A stretch of DNA of 64,000 bases from Paenibacillus vietnamensis (GCF_020169515.1 NZ_JAHMHW010000012.1:105021-169020); one strand, 5' to 3'; numbered from the stretch's first letter, positions 32,552 through 41,709 are shown. Notes: generated from the sequence alone by a model not told the origin. A program made the numbers and translations.

Positions 32552-32785
32552 AATAGCTAAGCGTAACCGGCGACACCGTCTCTGGCGGCAAAAGCCCGTT
32601 TCGCATAGAAATAGAAGTCAGTTACAAGCTTAGTCATTCTTATATTTCAAAAATGCTCTCGGATACAAGGGACAGAGCGAAGAGGAGACGCGGGGGCGGA
32701 ATTGCTGCTGGGAACGTTGGCCTGTTTGCTTTTGTCCCTATTTGTATGCTTCCGAGTGCTATATCCCGCGAAGGAGGAGAGAAGG
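32552..32785 (+). ncRNA. candidate structured leader RNA of the gcvT operon
   Basis: CTAAGC-GTAAC (32557-32567) can pair with GTTAC-AA-GCTTAG (32621-32633) to give an 11-bp helix with a two-A bulge. Inside are GGCGACACCG and GGC-AAAA-GCC. A second stem GCTCT/AGAGC follows near 32655-32680. I could not match it to the glycine riboswitch or another class I know. The 690-bp gcvH-gcvT gap has no other gene. Existence as a functional RNA is inference. Confidence 0.35.
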
Positions 32786-33898
32786 ATGACGGAACTGAAG
32801 AGGACACCGCTGTACCCTTGTTATGCGGATTTTCCAGGCGTTCGGTGTATTGATTTCGGCGGCTGGGAGCTGCCTGTCCAATTCTCGGGCATTCAGAAGG
32901 AGCATGATGCCGTACGGAAGCAAGCCGGTCTTTTCGACGTTTCCCATATGGGGGAATTCAGAGTGACCGGGAAGTTTGCCGAAGCGTTTCTTCAGCAAAT
33001 GACGACCAACGATGTGTCGAGGCTGTCCGACGGTCAGGCGCAATATACGCTGATGTGCCGGCCGGACGGGGGAGTGGTCGACGATTTGCTGGTATACCGT
33101 CAGACGGCCGACCAGTTTATGCTTGTCGTGAACGCCTCGAATATCGACAAAGACTACGACTGGCTGCGGGAGCATGTCATCGGGGACGTATCGGTCGAAA
33201 ATATTTCCGACGAACTGGCGCTTCTAGCCCTTCAGGGGCCGAGCGCAGCTGCGATTCTGCACGCACTGGATATAGATCCCGCCGTATGCGGGCTTCTTCC
33301 CTTCCACTTCGCGGACGGCGTTTCCTTTCCAGGGACAACAGCGCTTGTCTCGCGCACGGGCTACACCGGCGAGGACGGCTTCGAAATTTATGTCGCCAAA
33401 GAGAAGGCAGGCGATGTGTGGCGCACAATTCTTGCCGCCGGGGAGCCGTTCGGGCTTGTGCCGGCCGGACTTGGCGCCCGGGATACGCTCAGGTTCGAGG
33501 CGCGGCTTCCGCTATACGGACAGGAGCTTTCCCATGCGATAAGCCCGCTGGAAGCGGGGGTTGGCATGTTCGTCAAGCTGGACAAACCGGATTTTATCGG
33601 GCGCGATGCGCTGCTGAAGCAAAAAACCGAAGGCCTGAAGCGGAAGCTCGTCGGTATCGAGATGGTTGACCGCGGGATCCCGCGCTGCCATTACCCGGTT
33701 TATGCGTCAGACGGAAGAGCCATCGGCGAAGTAACGACAGGCACACAATCTCCGACGCTTAAGCGCAATCTCGGACTCGCCTTGATTGACGCGGGCTACG
33801 CGGAGCCGGGCACCGAGCTTTGGGTGGAAATCCGCGGGAAACGGCTCAAGGCCGAAGTCGTCAAAGCCCCCTTTTACAAAAGGACCCGAAAGGAGTGA
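32786..33898 (+). CDS. gcvT: glycine cleavage system aminomethyltransferase
   Basis: 370 residues, full length. GcvT moves the methylene group from lipoyl-GcvH to tetrahydrofolate and releases ammonia. Motifs: VRCIDFGGWELPVQFSGIQK, GLFDVSHMGEFRVTG, QMTTNDVSRLSDGQAQYTLM, SRTGYTGEDGFEIYV and GAGVGMFVKL-type folate-site segment (EAGVGMFVKLDKPDFIGRDA). ATG 32786 follows AAGGAGGAGAGAAGG. First gene of gcvT-gcvPA-gcvPB; the ~230-nt leader upstream is a candidate regulatory RNA. Confidence 0.96.
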   Translation: MTELKRTPLYPCYADFPGVRCIDFGGWELPVQFSGIQKEHDAVRKQAGLFDVSHMGEFRVTGKFAEAFLQQMTTNDVSRLSDGQAQYTLMCRPDGGVVDDLLVYRQTADQFMLVVNASNIDKDYDWLREHVIGDVSVENISDELALLALQGPSAAAILHALDIDPAVCGLLPFHFADGVSFPGTTALVSRTGYTGEDGFEIYVAKEKAGDVWRTILAAGEPFGLVPAGLGARDTLRFEARLPLYGQELSHAISPLEAGVGMFVKLDKPDFIGRDALLKQKTEGLKRKLVGIEMVDRGIPRCHYPVYASDGRAIGEVTTGTQSPTLKRNLGLALIDAGYAEPGTELWVEIRGKRLKAEVVKAPFYKRTRKE

Positions 33899-33903
33899 CC
33901 CGT

Positions 33904-35277
33904 ATGGCTAACCTGCATCGCTACATCCCCATGACCGAGCAGGACCGGACCGACATGCTGAGTGCGATCGGCGCAGCTTCCATAGAAGAGCTCTTTCGGG
34001 ATATTCCGGAGGAAATTCGATACCGGGGCACGCTGCCGGTTTCGCCGGCGCTTGACGAGCTGTCGCTGCTTGCGCATATGAAGGAGCTGGCAGGCCGCAA
34101 CGCCGCATCGGACAGCTATACAAGCTTTTTGGGTGCGGGAATTTACGATCACCATATTCCGGTCGTCATTCAGCATCTGATTTCGAGATCCGAGTTTTAT
34201 ACCGCCTATACTCCGTATCAGCCGGAAATCAGCCAAGGAGAGCTTCAGGCTATTTTCGAATTTCAATCCTATATATGCGAGCTCACGGGCATGGCGGTAG
34301 CCAATGCAAGCATGTATGACGGCGTGACGGCGCTGTCCGAAGCCGGCGCTCTGGCGGCCGGGGCAACGAAGCGCAAGCAGCTTGTCATCTCCCGCACGGT
34401 TCATCCGGAAGCGCGGCAGATGTTCGGAACGATGGCCCGCGGATTAGGCCTCGAGATCATTGAGGTCGGGTATGCGAACGGCGTCACGGATCTTGACGCC
34501 CTTCAGGCGGCCGTATCGGCGAATACGGCGGCCGTGCTGATCCAATCGCCGAATTTCTTCGGCGCTCTGGAGGATCTCGCGGCTATCGAGCCGATCATTC
34601 ATGGCGTTAAAGGCCTGCTCGTCGTCAGCACGAACCCCATCACAATGGGGCTGCTGAAGCCGCCGGGCCGGCTCGGCGCCGACATCGTCGTCGGCGATGC
34701 CCAGCCGCTCGGCATTCCCCAGTCGCTCGGCGGCCCGACCTGCGGCTTCTTCGCCGTCGCCGAGCCGCTTATGCGCCGGATGCCGGGCCGGATCGTCGGG
34801 CAGACGACCGACAAGGACGGCAAGCGCGGCTTCGTATTGACCCTACAGGCAAGGGAACAGCATATCCGGCGCGAGAAGGCGACGTCCAACATTTGCTCCA
34901 ATCAGGCTCTGCTCGCTCTGTGCGCGTCGATTTATTTGTCGACGATGGGCAAGACGGGCTTGCGGGAAACGGCGGGCCTCAATCTTCAGAAAGCCCACTA
35001 TGCCTCAAACGAAATCGCGCGGCAGCAAGGAATTACGCTCCCCTTCTCCGCACCTTTCTTCAACGAATTTGTCATTCAGCTGCCGGCGGGAACTAGCGTG
35101 AAAGATATTAATTCGAAGCTACTGAAGGACGGCTTCCTCGGTGGCTATGACCTTGGACTCGCGTATCCGGAGCTTGGCGGGCATATGCTGATCGCCGTCA
35201 CCGAGAAACGGACCAAAGCCGAAATCGATGCCTTTGCCGGCAGATTGGGGGAACTTGCGGATGACAGCGACGCATAG
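33904..35277 (+). CDS. gcvPA: glycine decarboxylase subunit 1
   Basis: 457 residues. It is the N-terminal half of the split P protein, which decarboxylates glycine and loads GcvH. Motifs: YIPMTEQDRTDMLSAIGAAS at the start, FLGAGIYDHHIPVVIQHLIS, TAYTPYQPEISQGELQAIFE, and ANASMYDGVTALSEAGALAA near the PLP pocket. It starts 5 nt after the gcvT stop with GGAG in place and its end overlaps gcvPB. The split into two subunits is usual in Firmicutes. Confidence 0.96.
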   Translation: MANLHRYIPMTEQDRTDMLSAIGAASIEELFRDIPEEIRYRGTLPVSPALDELSLLAHMKELAGRNAASDSYTSFLGAGIYDHHIPVVIQHLISRSEFYTAYTPYQPEISQGELQAIFEFQSYICELTGMAVANASMYDGVTALSEAGALAAGATKRKQLVISRTVHPEARQMFGTMARGLGLEIIEVGYANGVTDLDALQAAVSANTAAVLIQSPNFFGALEDLAAIEPIIHGVKGLLVVSTNPITMGLLKPPGRLGADIVVGDAQPLGIPQSLGGPTCGFFAVAEPLMRRMPGRIVGQTTDKDGKRGFVLTLQAREQHIRREKATSNICSNQALLALCASIYLSTMGKTGLRETAGLNLQKAHYASNEIARQQGITLPFSAPFFNEFVIQLPAGTSVKDINSKLLKDGFLGGYDLGLAYPELGGHMLIAVTEKRTKAEIDAFAGRLGELADDSDA

Positions 35278-36727
35278 GGAAAAAGCGCTTATTTTCGAAT
35301 TGTCCAAGCCGGGCCGGGTCGCCTATTCGCTTCCGCCCTGCGACGTGCCCGAGGCGGCGCCCGAGGACTTGATTCCTGCCGCCATGCTGCGGGAGGAGCC
35401 AGCCAAGCTGCCCGAATTATACGAGGTGGATGTGATCCGCCATTATACGGAGCTGTCCCGCCGCAATTTCGGCGTCGACAACGGCTTTTATCCGCTTGGT
35501 TCCTGTACCATGAAATATAATCCCAAAATCAACGAAGATACGGCCCGCTTAAGCGGCTTTGCAGGCATTCACCCGTATCAGCCCGAGGAAAGCATCCAGG
35601 GTGCCCTTGAGCTGATGCATACGCTGCAAAACGATCTGGCCGCGCTGACCGGCATGGATCAAATGACGCTTCAGCCGGCGGCGGGCGCCCATGGCGAATG
35701 GACCGGGCTTATGATGATCGGGGCTTACCATGAAAGCCGCGGCGAGAAGCGTACCAAGGTCATCGTGCCGGACTCCTCGCATGGGACCAATCCGGCCAGC
35801 GCGACCGTCGCCGGCTTCGAGACCGTTACGATCAAATCGGACGAACGGGGTATGGTCGATCTCGATGCTTTGCGCGCGGCCGTCGGCAGCGATACCGCTG
35901 CGCTTATGCTGACCAACCCAAGCACGCTCGGCCTGTTCGAGGAGCAAATCGTAGAGATTGCGCGGATCGTTCACGAAGCTGGCGGCCTGTTGTATTATGA
36001 CGGGGCCAATTCCAATGCCATCATGGGCATTACACGTCCCGGCGACATGGGCTTCGACGTCGTTCATTTGAATTTGCACAAAACGATGAGCACCCCGCAC
36101 GGAGGAGGGGGCCCCGGCGCCGGTCCGGTAGGCGTGAAGAGCAAGCTCATTCCGTTTCTGCCGAAGCCGGTTGTAGGCCTTCGCGGGGACGGAACGTATT
36201 ATTTCGATTACGAGCGGCCCGACTCGATCGGACGGGTTAAGGCGTTTTACGGCAACTTCGGCATTCTGGTGCGGGCCTATACCTACATCCGGACGTACGG
36301 CCCGGAAGGGCTGAAGCATGTATCCGAATGCGCCGTGCTTAATGCCAACTACATGATGCACCGGCTTGCGCCGTATTACGAGATCCCGTATCCGGGCGTG
36401 TGCAAGCACGAGTTCGTCATGTCGGGGCGAGGCTTGAAGGCGTACGGCGTACGCACGCTGGACGTTGCCAAGCGGCTGCTCGATTTCGGATACCATCCGC
36501 CGACGATTTATTTTCCGCTTAATGTTGAGGAATGTATGATGATCGAGCCGACCGAGACGGAGAGTAAAGAGACGCTGGATGCGTTTATCGAAACCATGAT
36601 CCAAATTGCCGAGGAAGCGAAAATGAATCCGGAGCTGGTCCTAAATGCACCGTATTCGACGGTCGTTCGAAGGCTCGACGAAACGACGGCAGCCCGCAAG
36701 CCGGTCTTGAACTGTTCTTGCGGTTAG
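35261..36727 (+). CDS. gcvPB: glycine decarboxylase subunit 2 (PLP subunit)
   Basis: 488 residues. The PLP-binding lysine is in VHLNLHKTMSTPHGGGGPG, near residue 273. Other hallmarks: NFGVDNGFYPLGSCTMKYNP, LQPAAGAHGEWTGLMMI and SSHGTNPASATVAGF. The N-terminus begins 17 nt inside gcvPA, with GGGGGA about 9 nt upstream. With gcvPA it forms the active P protein and, together with gcvT and gcvH plus a dihydrolipoyl dehydrogenase elsewhere, cleaves glycine to CO2, ammonia and methylene-THF. Confidence 0.96.
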   Translation: MTATHREKALIFELSKPGRVAYSLPPCDVPEAAPEDLIPAAMLREEPAKLPELYEVDVIRHYTELSRRNFGVDNGFYPLGSCTMKYNPKINEDTARLSGFAGIHPYQPEESIQGALELMHTLQNDLAALTGMDQMTLQPAAGAHGEWTGLMMIGAYHESRGEKRTKVIVPDSSHGTNPASATVAGFETVTIKSDERGMVDLDALRAAVGSDTAALMLTNPSTLGLFEEQIVEIARIVHEAGGLLYYDGANSNAIMGITRPGDMGFDVVHLNLHKTMSTPHGGGGPGAGPVGVKSKLIPFLPKPVVGLRGDGTYYFDYERPDSIGRVKAFYGNFGILVRAYTYIRTYGPEGLKHVSECAVLNANYMMHRLAPYYEIPYPGVCKHEFVMSGRGLKAYGVRTLDVAKRLLDFGYHPPTIYFPLNVEECMMIEPTETESKETLDAFIETMIQIAEEAKMNPELVLNAPYSTVVRRLDETTAARKPVLNCSCG

Positions 36728-36799
36728 GATAAGAAGGATCCCTTTATTTTCAAAAAAAATTTTGTTTACCTCGCCGCCGTAATTTGTTAATATAATCGC

Positions 36800-37105
36800 A
36801 ACATTATAATGCGATGAAGAGACGAGTAAATAAATGAATTCTTTCACAGAGAGCTCCCGATTGGCTGGAAAGGAGCAAAGCGTTCTTTATTGAAGAAAGA
36901 CTCAGAGCAGCGCGTCGGAATCCGTAACAGGAGGATGGTGCGACAGGAGCTCCTGTTACAGAGCTAGAGTATAAGCATTACTCGGTAATGCCGTACTTGA
37001 AGAGGCTGATATGGCGACATGTCGGCGAATTTGGGGTGGTACCGCGAGCATACAAATCTCGTCCCTGAGGCTGATTAAAGTCTTGGGGGTGGGATTTTTT
37101 TATTG
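36800..37105 (+). promoter_or_regulatory. T-box leader upstream of asd
   Basis: All T-box parts are present in order: GAAGAGACGAGTA (start of stem I, AGTA motif), AGAGAGCTCCC and GGCTGGAAAGGAGC (distal loop), the T-box core GGGGTGGTACCGCG (37033-37046), and the terminator from about 37058 (CTCGTCCCTGAGG to TGGGATTTTTTT). Uncharged tRNA binding would favour the antiterminator and switch asd on. The specifier loop after TTTATT reads GAAGAAAGACTC; AAA (Lys) is one candidate codon, not certain. A TATAAT at 36791 is the likely -10 box. Confidence 0.9.
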
Positions 37106-37194
37106 AAGGACAGGACACACAACACAGAAGCAGCATACGGTATAGCGATTAGAAAGCCATTCATTATAACTTACTGAAAGGATTTGAACTTCTT

Positions 37195-38280
37195 ATGACA
37201 CAAAAGTTGAAAGTCGGTATTGTCGGCGGCACGGGCATGGTCGGTCAGCGTTTCGTCCAGCTGCTGGATCAGCATCCTTGGTTTCAGGTAACGGCCATTG
37301 CGGCGAGCAGCGGTTCGGCAGGCAAAACGTACGAAGAATCGGTAAAAGGCAGATGGAAGCTGTCCACTCCGATCCCTGAAGACGTAAAAAGCATCGTCGT
37401 TCAAGACGCTTCGAAAGTGGAAGAGGTTGCCGGCGGAGTCGATTTTATTTTTTGCGCGGTTGATATGAAAAAAGAGGAAATTAAGGCGCTGGAAGAAGCC
37501 TATGCCAAAACAGGCACGCCTGTCGTTTCCAACAACTCGGCTCACCGCTGGACGCCTGACGTTCCGATGGTCATTCCGGAAATTAATCCCGGTCATCTTG
37601 AAGTGATCGAAGCGCAAAGAAAACGTCTCGGCACTTCGACCGGCTTTATTGCCGTTAAGCCTAACTGCTCCATTCAAAGCTATGTGCCGGCGCTTCACGC
37701 GCTGCAAGAGTTCAATCCGACAACAGTGGTAGCTTCGACGTATCAGGCGATTTCCGGTGCGGGCAAAAACTTTACCGACTGGCCGGATATGCTGGATAAC
37801 GTGATCCCGTATATCGGCGGCGAGGAAGAGAAAAGCGAGCAAGAGCCGCTTCGGATCTGGGGCAGCGTCAGCGAAGGCGAAATCGTGAAAGCAAGCGCGC
37901 CGCATATTACAACGCAATGCATCCGCGTACCGGTAACGGACGGACATTTGGCTACGGTATTCGTATCGTTCGAGAACAAACCTTCGAAGGAAGAAATTCT
38001 CGACCGCTGGAAAAACTACAAAGGACGTCCGCAAGAGCTTGAACTGCCGAGCGCTCCTAAGCAGTTTATCACTTATTTTGAAGAAGAGAACAGACCGCAG
38101 ACGAAGCTTGACCGTGACATCGAGCGCGGCATGGGCGTATCCGCGGGCAGGCTGCGCGAGGATTCCCTGTACGACTTCAAATTCGTCGGGCTGTCGCACA
38201 ACACGCTGCGCGGCGCGGCCGGCGGCGCGGTTCTGATCGCCGAGCTGCTGAAAGCGGAAGGATATATTCAGGCGAAATAA
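37195..38280 (+). CDS. asd: aspartate-semialdehyde dehydrogenase
   Basis: 361 residues. It reduces aspartyl phosphate with NADPH in the Lys/Met/Thr/diaminopimelate branch. N-terminal NADP motif VGIVGGTGMVGQRFVQLLDQ; the catalytic cysteine is Cys158 in VKPNCSIQSYVPALHAL. STYQAISGAGKNFTDWPDML and VPVTDGHLATVFVSF are characteristic of the longer, archaeal/fungal-type Asd. Control by the T-box directly upstream ties expression to an amino-acid-charging signal. GAAAGGATTTGAAC-type ribosome site precedes the ATG. Confidence 0.96.
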   Translation: MTQKLKVGIVGGTGMVGQRFVQLLDQHPWFQVTAIAASSGSAGKTYEESVKGRWKLSTPIPEDVKSIVVQDASKVEEVAGGVDFIFCAVDMKKEEIKALEEAYAKTGTPVVSNNSAHRWTPDVPMVIPEINPGHLEVIEAQRKRLGTSTGFIAVKPNCSIQSYVPALHALQEFNPTTVVASTYQAISGAGKNFTDWPDMLDNVIPYIGGEEEKSEQEPLRIWGSVSEGEIVKASAPHITTQCIRVPVTDGHLATVFVSFENKPSKEEILDRWKNYKGRPQELELPSAPKQFITYFEEENRPQTKLDRDIERGMGVSAGRLREDSLYDFKFVGLSHNTLRGAAGGAVLIAELLKAEGYIQAK

Positions 38281-38293
38281 GCACGGCTGGATG

Positions 38294-38341
38294 AAAAACA
38301 GCAGGCATCCCGAATTTTCGGGAGCTTGCTGTTTTTGTTTT
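38294..38341 (+). terminator. rho-independent terminator of asd
   Basis: AAAAACAGCA.GC.TCCCGAA and TTCGGGA.GC.TGCTGTTTTT pair around a short loop, with two small bulges and a T run. Confidence 0.85.
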
Positions 38342-38824
38342 TGCATAAAATTAGCGGAATTCGAGACACTTTAACTATAAGATCGCTGCTGCTGCTGTAA
38401 TAACTGGATTTTATGTAGATAATATCAGGACATTTCGCTATTTGTGTGAAATAAAAGGATTCAATGTAGTTAATTTTAGTAATTTCTGTTCATCTAGACA
38501 TTAGGGTGAATTTAAATCCATCAAATACAGGTATTTAACAGGAAAGTTAAAAGCCTTAATGATTAACTGTATGAAATACAGCTATGTATGCTAAGTCTAA
38601 GTAAGTTATGTAAGAAATGTATCCCGCACAGGCACCACACGCGAACGCAACTTCATCTCACTTAAAGTTATTATTCCCCAGCTAGCCGCTACACCTCCTC
38701 CATGATCCCCACAGTAAACCACATGCCCCAACCAAATACGCATATCCTTCTACGTACCCCGGCACACCCGTTCGCCTTCAGCTTCATATATCACACCCCG
38801 AAGCCACCAGCGTAACCGTCCGCA
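38342..38824. other. AT-rich intergenic region without a recognisable gene
   Basis: About 480 bp with no ORF, ribosome site or known motif that I can support. It separates asd from the convergent SOD gene's terminator. Confidence 0.5.
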
Positions 38825-38866
38825 CAAAAAAAGAAGCTGCCGCCATTAACGCATGGAAGCAGCCCT
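38825..38866 (-). terminator. terminator of the SOD-like gene
   Basis: On the minus strand GGCTGC and GCAGC arms pair around ~18 nt and run into TTCTTTTTTT. Confidence 0.65.
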
Positions 38867-38873
38867 CGGTTTA

Positions 38874-39407
38874 TCACTTGATTACCCCGCAAGCGATGCG
38901 GCTGCCGGAATTTCCGGACGGGTCGGTGACGTAATCGTCCGCTTTTTCATGAATGACAAGCGCCGTTCCGCCTTCCTTCAGCAGGGAATTCGGCTGCCCT
39001 TGAAGCAGCGTCACGTCGGCACTCGTCAAATCCGCCGAAACTTTGCCGCCCTCTCCGACTACGATATTGGGCAGATCGCCGCTGTGATAGCCCTTCGGAT
39101 TATTGAAGCCGTGCTGCTTCATTTGCGGATTGAAGTGTTCCCCGGCGGTCGTGAAATCCGGCGTATCGCATTTGCCGACATTATGAAAATGCACGCCATG
39201 TGTTCCGGGCGCCAGCTTCTCCGCCTCGATATGAATCTGCACCTTGCCGGCTTGCTCAGTAAGCTGGGCTTTGCCGATCGTCTCCCCCTGGCCGTTGACG
39301 ATGCTCACGAGCACCATCGGCGCCTCGGAGCTTGCTTGCGCCGCCATTGCGGCCCCGAAAGATTGGCCAGCCAGCAGCAGACCGGCTAACAGCATCATTT
39401 TTTTCAT
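38874..39407 (-). CDS. secreted Cu/Zn superoxide dismutase-like protein
   Basis: 177 residues with a signal peptide (MLLAGLLLAGQSFGAAMA). The copper/zinc ligands are recognisable: HGVHFHNVGKC (two copper His), GEHFNPQMKQHG (shared and zinc His), HSGDLPN (zinc His/Asp) and ALVIHEKADDY (last copper His). The disulfide Cys pair is in GKCDTP and RIACGVIK. It matches the YojM/SodC group of Bacillus, some members of which have poor activity; here the ligands look complete. GGGAGG lies 6 nt before the ATG. Confidence 0.92.
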   Translation of the reverse strand: MKKMMLLAGLLLAGQSFGAAMAAQASSEAPMVLVSIVNGQGETIGKAQLTEQAGKVQIHIEAEKLAPGTHGVHFHNVGKCDTPDFTTAGEHFNPQMKQHGFNNPKGYHSGDLPNIVVGEGGKVSADLTSADVTLLQGQPNSLLKEGGTALVIHEKADDYVTDPSGNSGSRIACGVIK

Positions 39408-39529
39408 GGTATCCTCCCGTTTGTCTGGTTTGTTATGTACTGGTTGTCCGTGCGGAAGACGGCAATACCTTTAGATTGCGCAAACGGCTGGAAATTATTC
39501 CAAAAGAACTACTGCGAAAAAAACAAAAT

Positions 39530-39557
39530 ATGCCGTTATAACGAATTGTGCTAAAAT
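39530..39557 (+). promoter_or_regulatory. probable promoter with extended -10 box
   Basis: TGTGCTAAAATGG (39547-39559) resembles an extended -10 (TGnTAAAAT). It would start transcription near 39564, after an in-frame GTG at 39548, which supports the later translation start at 39602. Confidence 0.45.
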
Positions 39558-39601
39558 GGGATTATTATGCAGCGCCAGCCTGGGCCGTTAGGGGGTTATT
39601 T

Positions 39602-41071
39602 GTGGGTCTCTTGTATATTCTCATGTTCCTTTCACTGTGGGCCATGGGTATCGTCTTTCTTGTTTACAGCTTTAAAACGAACTTCTGGATCGGCATGACC
39701 CTGATCATTGGAGGAATGTCGAGCTTCACTTTCTCCATCCATTTGGTTATCGTTCCTTTCCTGCAGACTTACGGCTGGCTATCGCCGATCATGAGCGGCG
39801 CGTTGTTCGAGCTCAGCGCGGCGGCAATGAACATGTATTTTTACTTTTTTCCATTCGCTGCATGTATGGGCGGGCTGTGGATCGGGGCGCTCCCCTCCGA
39901 CAAAAAACGGCTGCTGCTTTCGCTTCTGCTGGCGGTTCCCGCGGCTGTGCTGTTTACCCTGCATCTTCTCCGTGAGCCGTGGAGCGCCTTCGATGTCGGC
40001 ACCTTTCGCTGGTGGAGCGGCTTGTATTTCGTATCGGGTTACGCCTTCTACCATATCGCGTTCGCACGCGAGAAGGACGGTTACGAGAGACGAAACAAGA
40101 AACGGGTGGCCATCCTGTTCTCGTTCGGCACGCTGTGGGCATTTGTATCCGATTACATCGGCTTTGTTTCTCTGACGATGGAGGAGTGGAGATTCGATCT
40201 GGTGAGCAACGGAACGTGGAAACTGAATGCGGTCATTATTTTGGGGCTCATTGCGGTCATCATTTATTATACGATCAAACACGGCTTCCTCGGCATCAAG
40301 CTCAGAATCGAGCGCGAGCGTCTGGATTATTCCATGCGGGCGCTGACGATGGGCGTCTCCATCCTGAACCATTCCATCAAAAACGAAATTCAGAAAATCA
40401 ACTATTTGACGGAGAAGACGCAGGGCTTCATACATGCCGGCCAGACCGACAAGTCGCTGCACACGATCGACCAGATCCATTCGGTGACCGCGCATCTGCT
40501 CGATATGGTGGGGAGAATCAAGGAAAAAGCGGACGATATCGTACTCAGCGAAGGAAGCGTCCGCGTGAAGGAGCTGTTCGCCGCAGTGCTGCTGCCGATG
40601 CAGCCGCTCCTGGAGAGACGCTCGGTCGAGGTCGTGCAAATACAGGACGAAGGCGGCGAGCTGACCTGCGATTTGCTGCACCTGAAGGAGACGCTGTCCA
40701 ATCTCGTTCATAATGCGGTAGACGCCATGGAAGAGCAGGGCGGCACGATTACGCTCCGCGCAATGAAGTCCAAGCGGCATTTCATCATTGAGGTAAAAGA
40801 CACGGGCTGCGGCATTCCGAAGGAGCAGCTTGGCAAAATTTTCGAGCCTTTCTACACGACGAAGAAAAACTCGAGCAATCACGGCCTCGGCTTATCTTAC
40901 TGCATGTCTGTCATGAGGAAGCACGGAGGCAGCCTGGAGATTGCGGATACCGAAACGGGAAAAGGAACGTCGGTCATGCTGCATTTTCCGATTCGCCGCT
41001 ACAAGCAGCCTGCCGCCACGGCCCCCGCGGTCGCTTCCCAGACAGCGTCCGTTCAACAGCAGCCGACCTAG
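39602..41071 (+). CDS. sensor histidine kinase with 7TM-like input domain
   Basis: 489 residues. About seven hydrophobic helices fill residues 1-245 (LLYILMFLSLWAMGIVFLVY, FWIGMTLIIGGMSS, LNAVIILGLIAVIIYYTI). The phospho-acceptor His is in ILNHSIKNEIQKI, followed by the ATPase boxes NLVHNAVDAM (N), DTGCGIP (G1), FEPFYTTKK (F) and HGLGLSYC (G2). GTG 39602 follows AGGGGG by 6 nt; the frame could start earlier at 39548. It converges with, and shares a CTAG stop overlap with, the response-regulator gene, and likely controls the operon beginning at 41890. Confidence 0.85.
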   Translation: MGLLYILMFLSLWAMGIVFLVYSFKTNFWIGMTLIIGGMSSFTFSIHLVIVPFLQTYGWLSPIMSGALFELSAAAMNMYFYFFPFAACMGGLWIGALPSDKKRLLLSLLLAVPAAVLFTLHLLREPWSAFDVGTFRWWSGLYFVSGYAFYHIAFAREKDGYERRNKKRVAILFSFGTLWAFVSDYIGFVSLTMEEWRFDLVSNGTWKLNAVIILGLIAVIIYYTIKHGFLGIKLRIERERLDYSMRALTMGVSILNHSIKNEIQKINYLTEKTQGFIHAGQTDKSLHTIDQIHSVTAHLLDMVGRIKEKADDIVLSEGSVRVKELFAAVLLPMQPLLERRSVEVVQIQDEGGELTCDLLHLKETLSNLVHNAVDAMEEQGGTITLRAMKSKRHFIIEVKDTGCGIPKEQLGKIFEPFYTTKKNSSNHGLGLSYCMSVMRKHGGSLEIADTETGKGTSVMLHFPIRRYKQPAATAPAVASQTASVQQQPT

Positions 41072-41655
41072 TCGGATTTAAAGCCCGTCAGCTTGTTTTT
41101 GATGCTTTTCAGCTGCGATTTGATCGTGTTCGTCGACTTATGCAGCTTCTCCGAAATTTGCTGTTTGCTCAGCCCCTCTTTGCGCAGCTCGAAAACCTCC
41201 CGTTCCATCGGGGACAGCTCCATGAGCTGGATTTCGCTGCGCATGATGCGGGCCGCGTCCGCGTGAATCGTCGACCGGTCCTCGTACGCCTCCCGGATCG
41301 CGCGGACGATGTCCTTGTAGCTCTGCTTCGTAATGTAATTGAGCGCTCCCAGCCTGAACGATTTCATAATGACTTCCCTCTCGGTGAGGGAGGTGAGCAT
41401 AATGACTTTTACGCGATCCTCGTCCAGCTCCGTCAAAATTTCCTTCATCGCTTCAAGACCGTCGAGATTGTTGCCGGTCAAATTAATGTCCATCAGAATA
41501 ATATCGATCGGATGGCGCGAAGCGGCCGATACGGCTTCTTCCTTCGTGCCGGCGACGGCAACGACCTCGATATCCGGTTCCTCCGCCAAATCTGCGCTCA
41601 GATTTTGCTGCCAGAACGGATCGTCCTCCACCAGCATGACGCGTATGCTGCCCAT
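41068..41655 (-). CDS. NarL/LuxR-type response regulator
   Basis: 195 residues. Receiver domain: VMLVEDDPFWQQNLSADLAE (acidic pocket), IDIILMDINLTGNNLDGLEA (phospho-Asp in LMD), VIMLTSLTEREVIMKSFRLG and NYITKQS (conserved Lys). C-terminal LuxR/GerE DNA-binding helix-turn-helix: LSPMEREVFELRKEGLSKQQ then ISEKLHKSTNTIKSQLKSIK. GGGAGG lies 8 nt before ATG 41655. It is the natural partner of the histidine kinase, with tail-to-tail genes, and its upstream region holds the inverted repeats shared with the 890-residue gene. Confidence 0.92.
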   Translation of the reverse strand: MGSIRVMLVEDDPFWQQNLSADLAEEPDIEVVAVAGTKEEAVSAASRHPIDIILMDINLTGNNLDGLEAMKEILTELDEDRVKVIMLTSLTEREVIMKSFRLGALNYITKQSYKDIVRAIREAYEDRSTIHADAARIMRSEIQLMELSPMEREVFELRKEGLSKQQISEKLHKSTNTIKSQLKSIKNKLTGFKSD

Positions 41656-41709
41656 CTGTCTTCCTCCCATCCGCTAGTACAGGTAAGTTAAACATAGTAT
41701 AGCAAGCAC

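Noticed and set aside
32552..32785. Glycine riboswitch before gcvT
   Set aside because: GGGACAGAGCG near 32670 recalls part of the glycine aptamer, but the conserved purine-rich core that should precede it is not found. Kept only as an unidentified leader.
39548..39601. Earlier start of the histidine kinase at GTG 39548
   Set aside because: No ribosome site, and a likely -10 box overlaps it; GTG 39602 has AGGGGG at the right distance. The earlier start remains possible.
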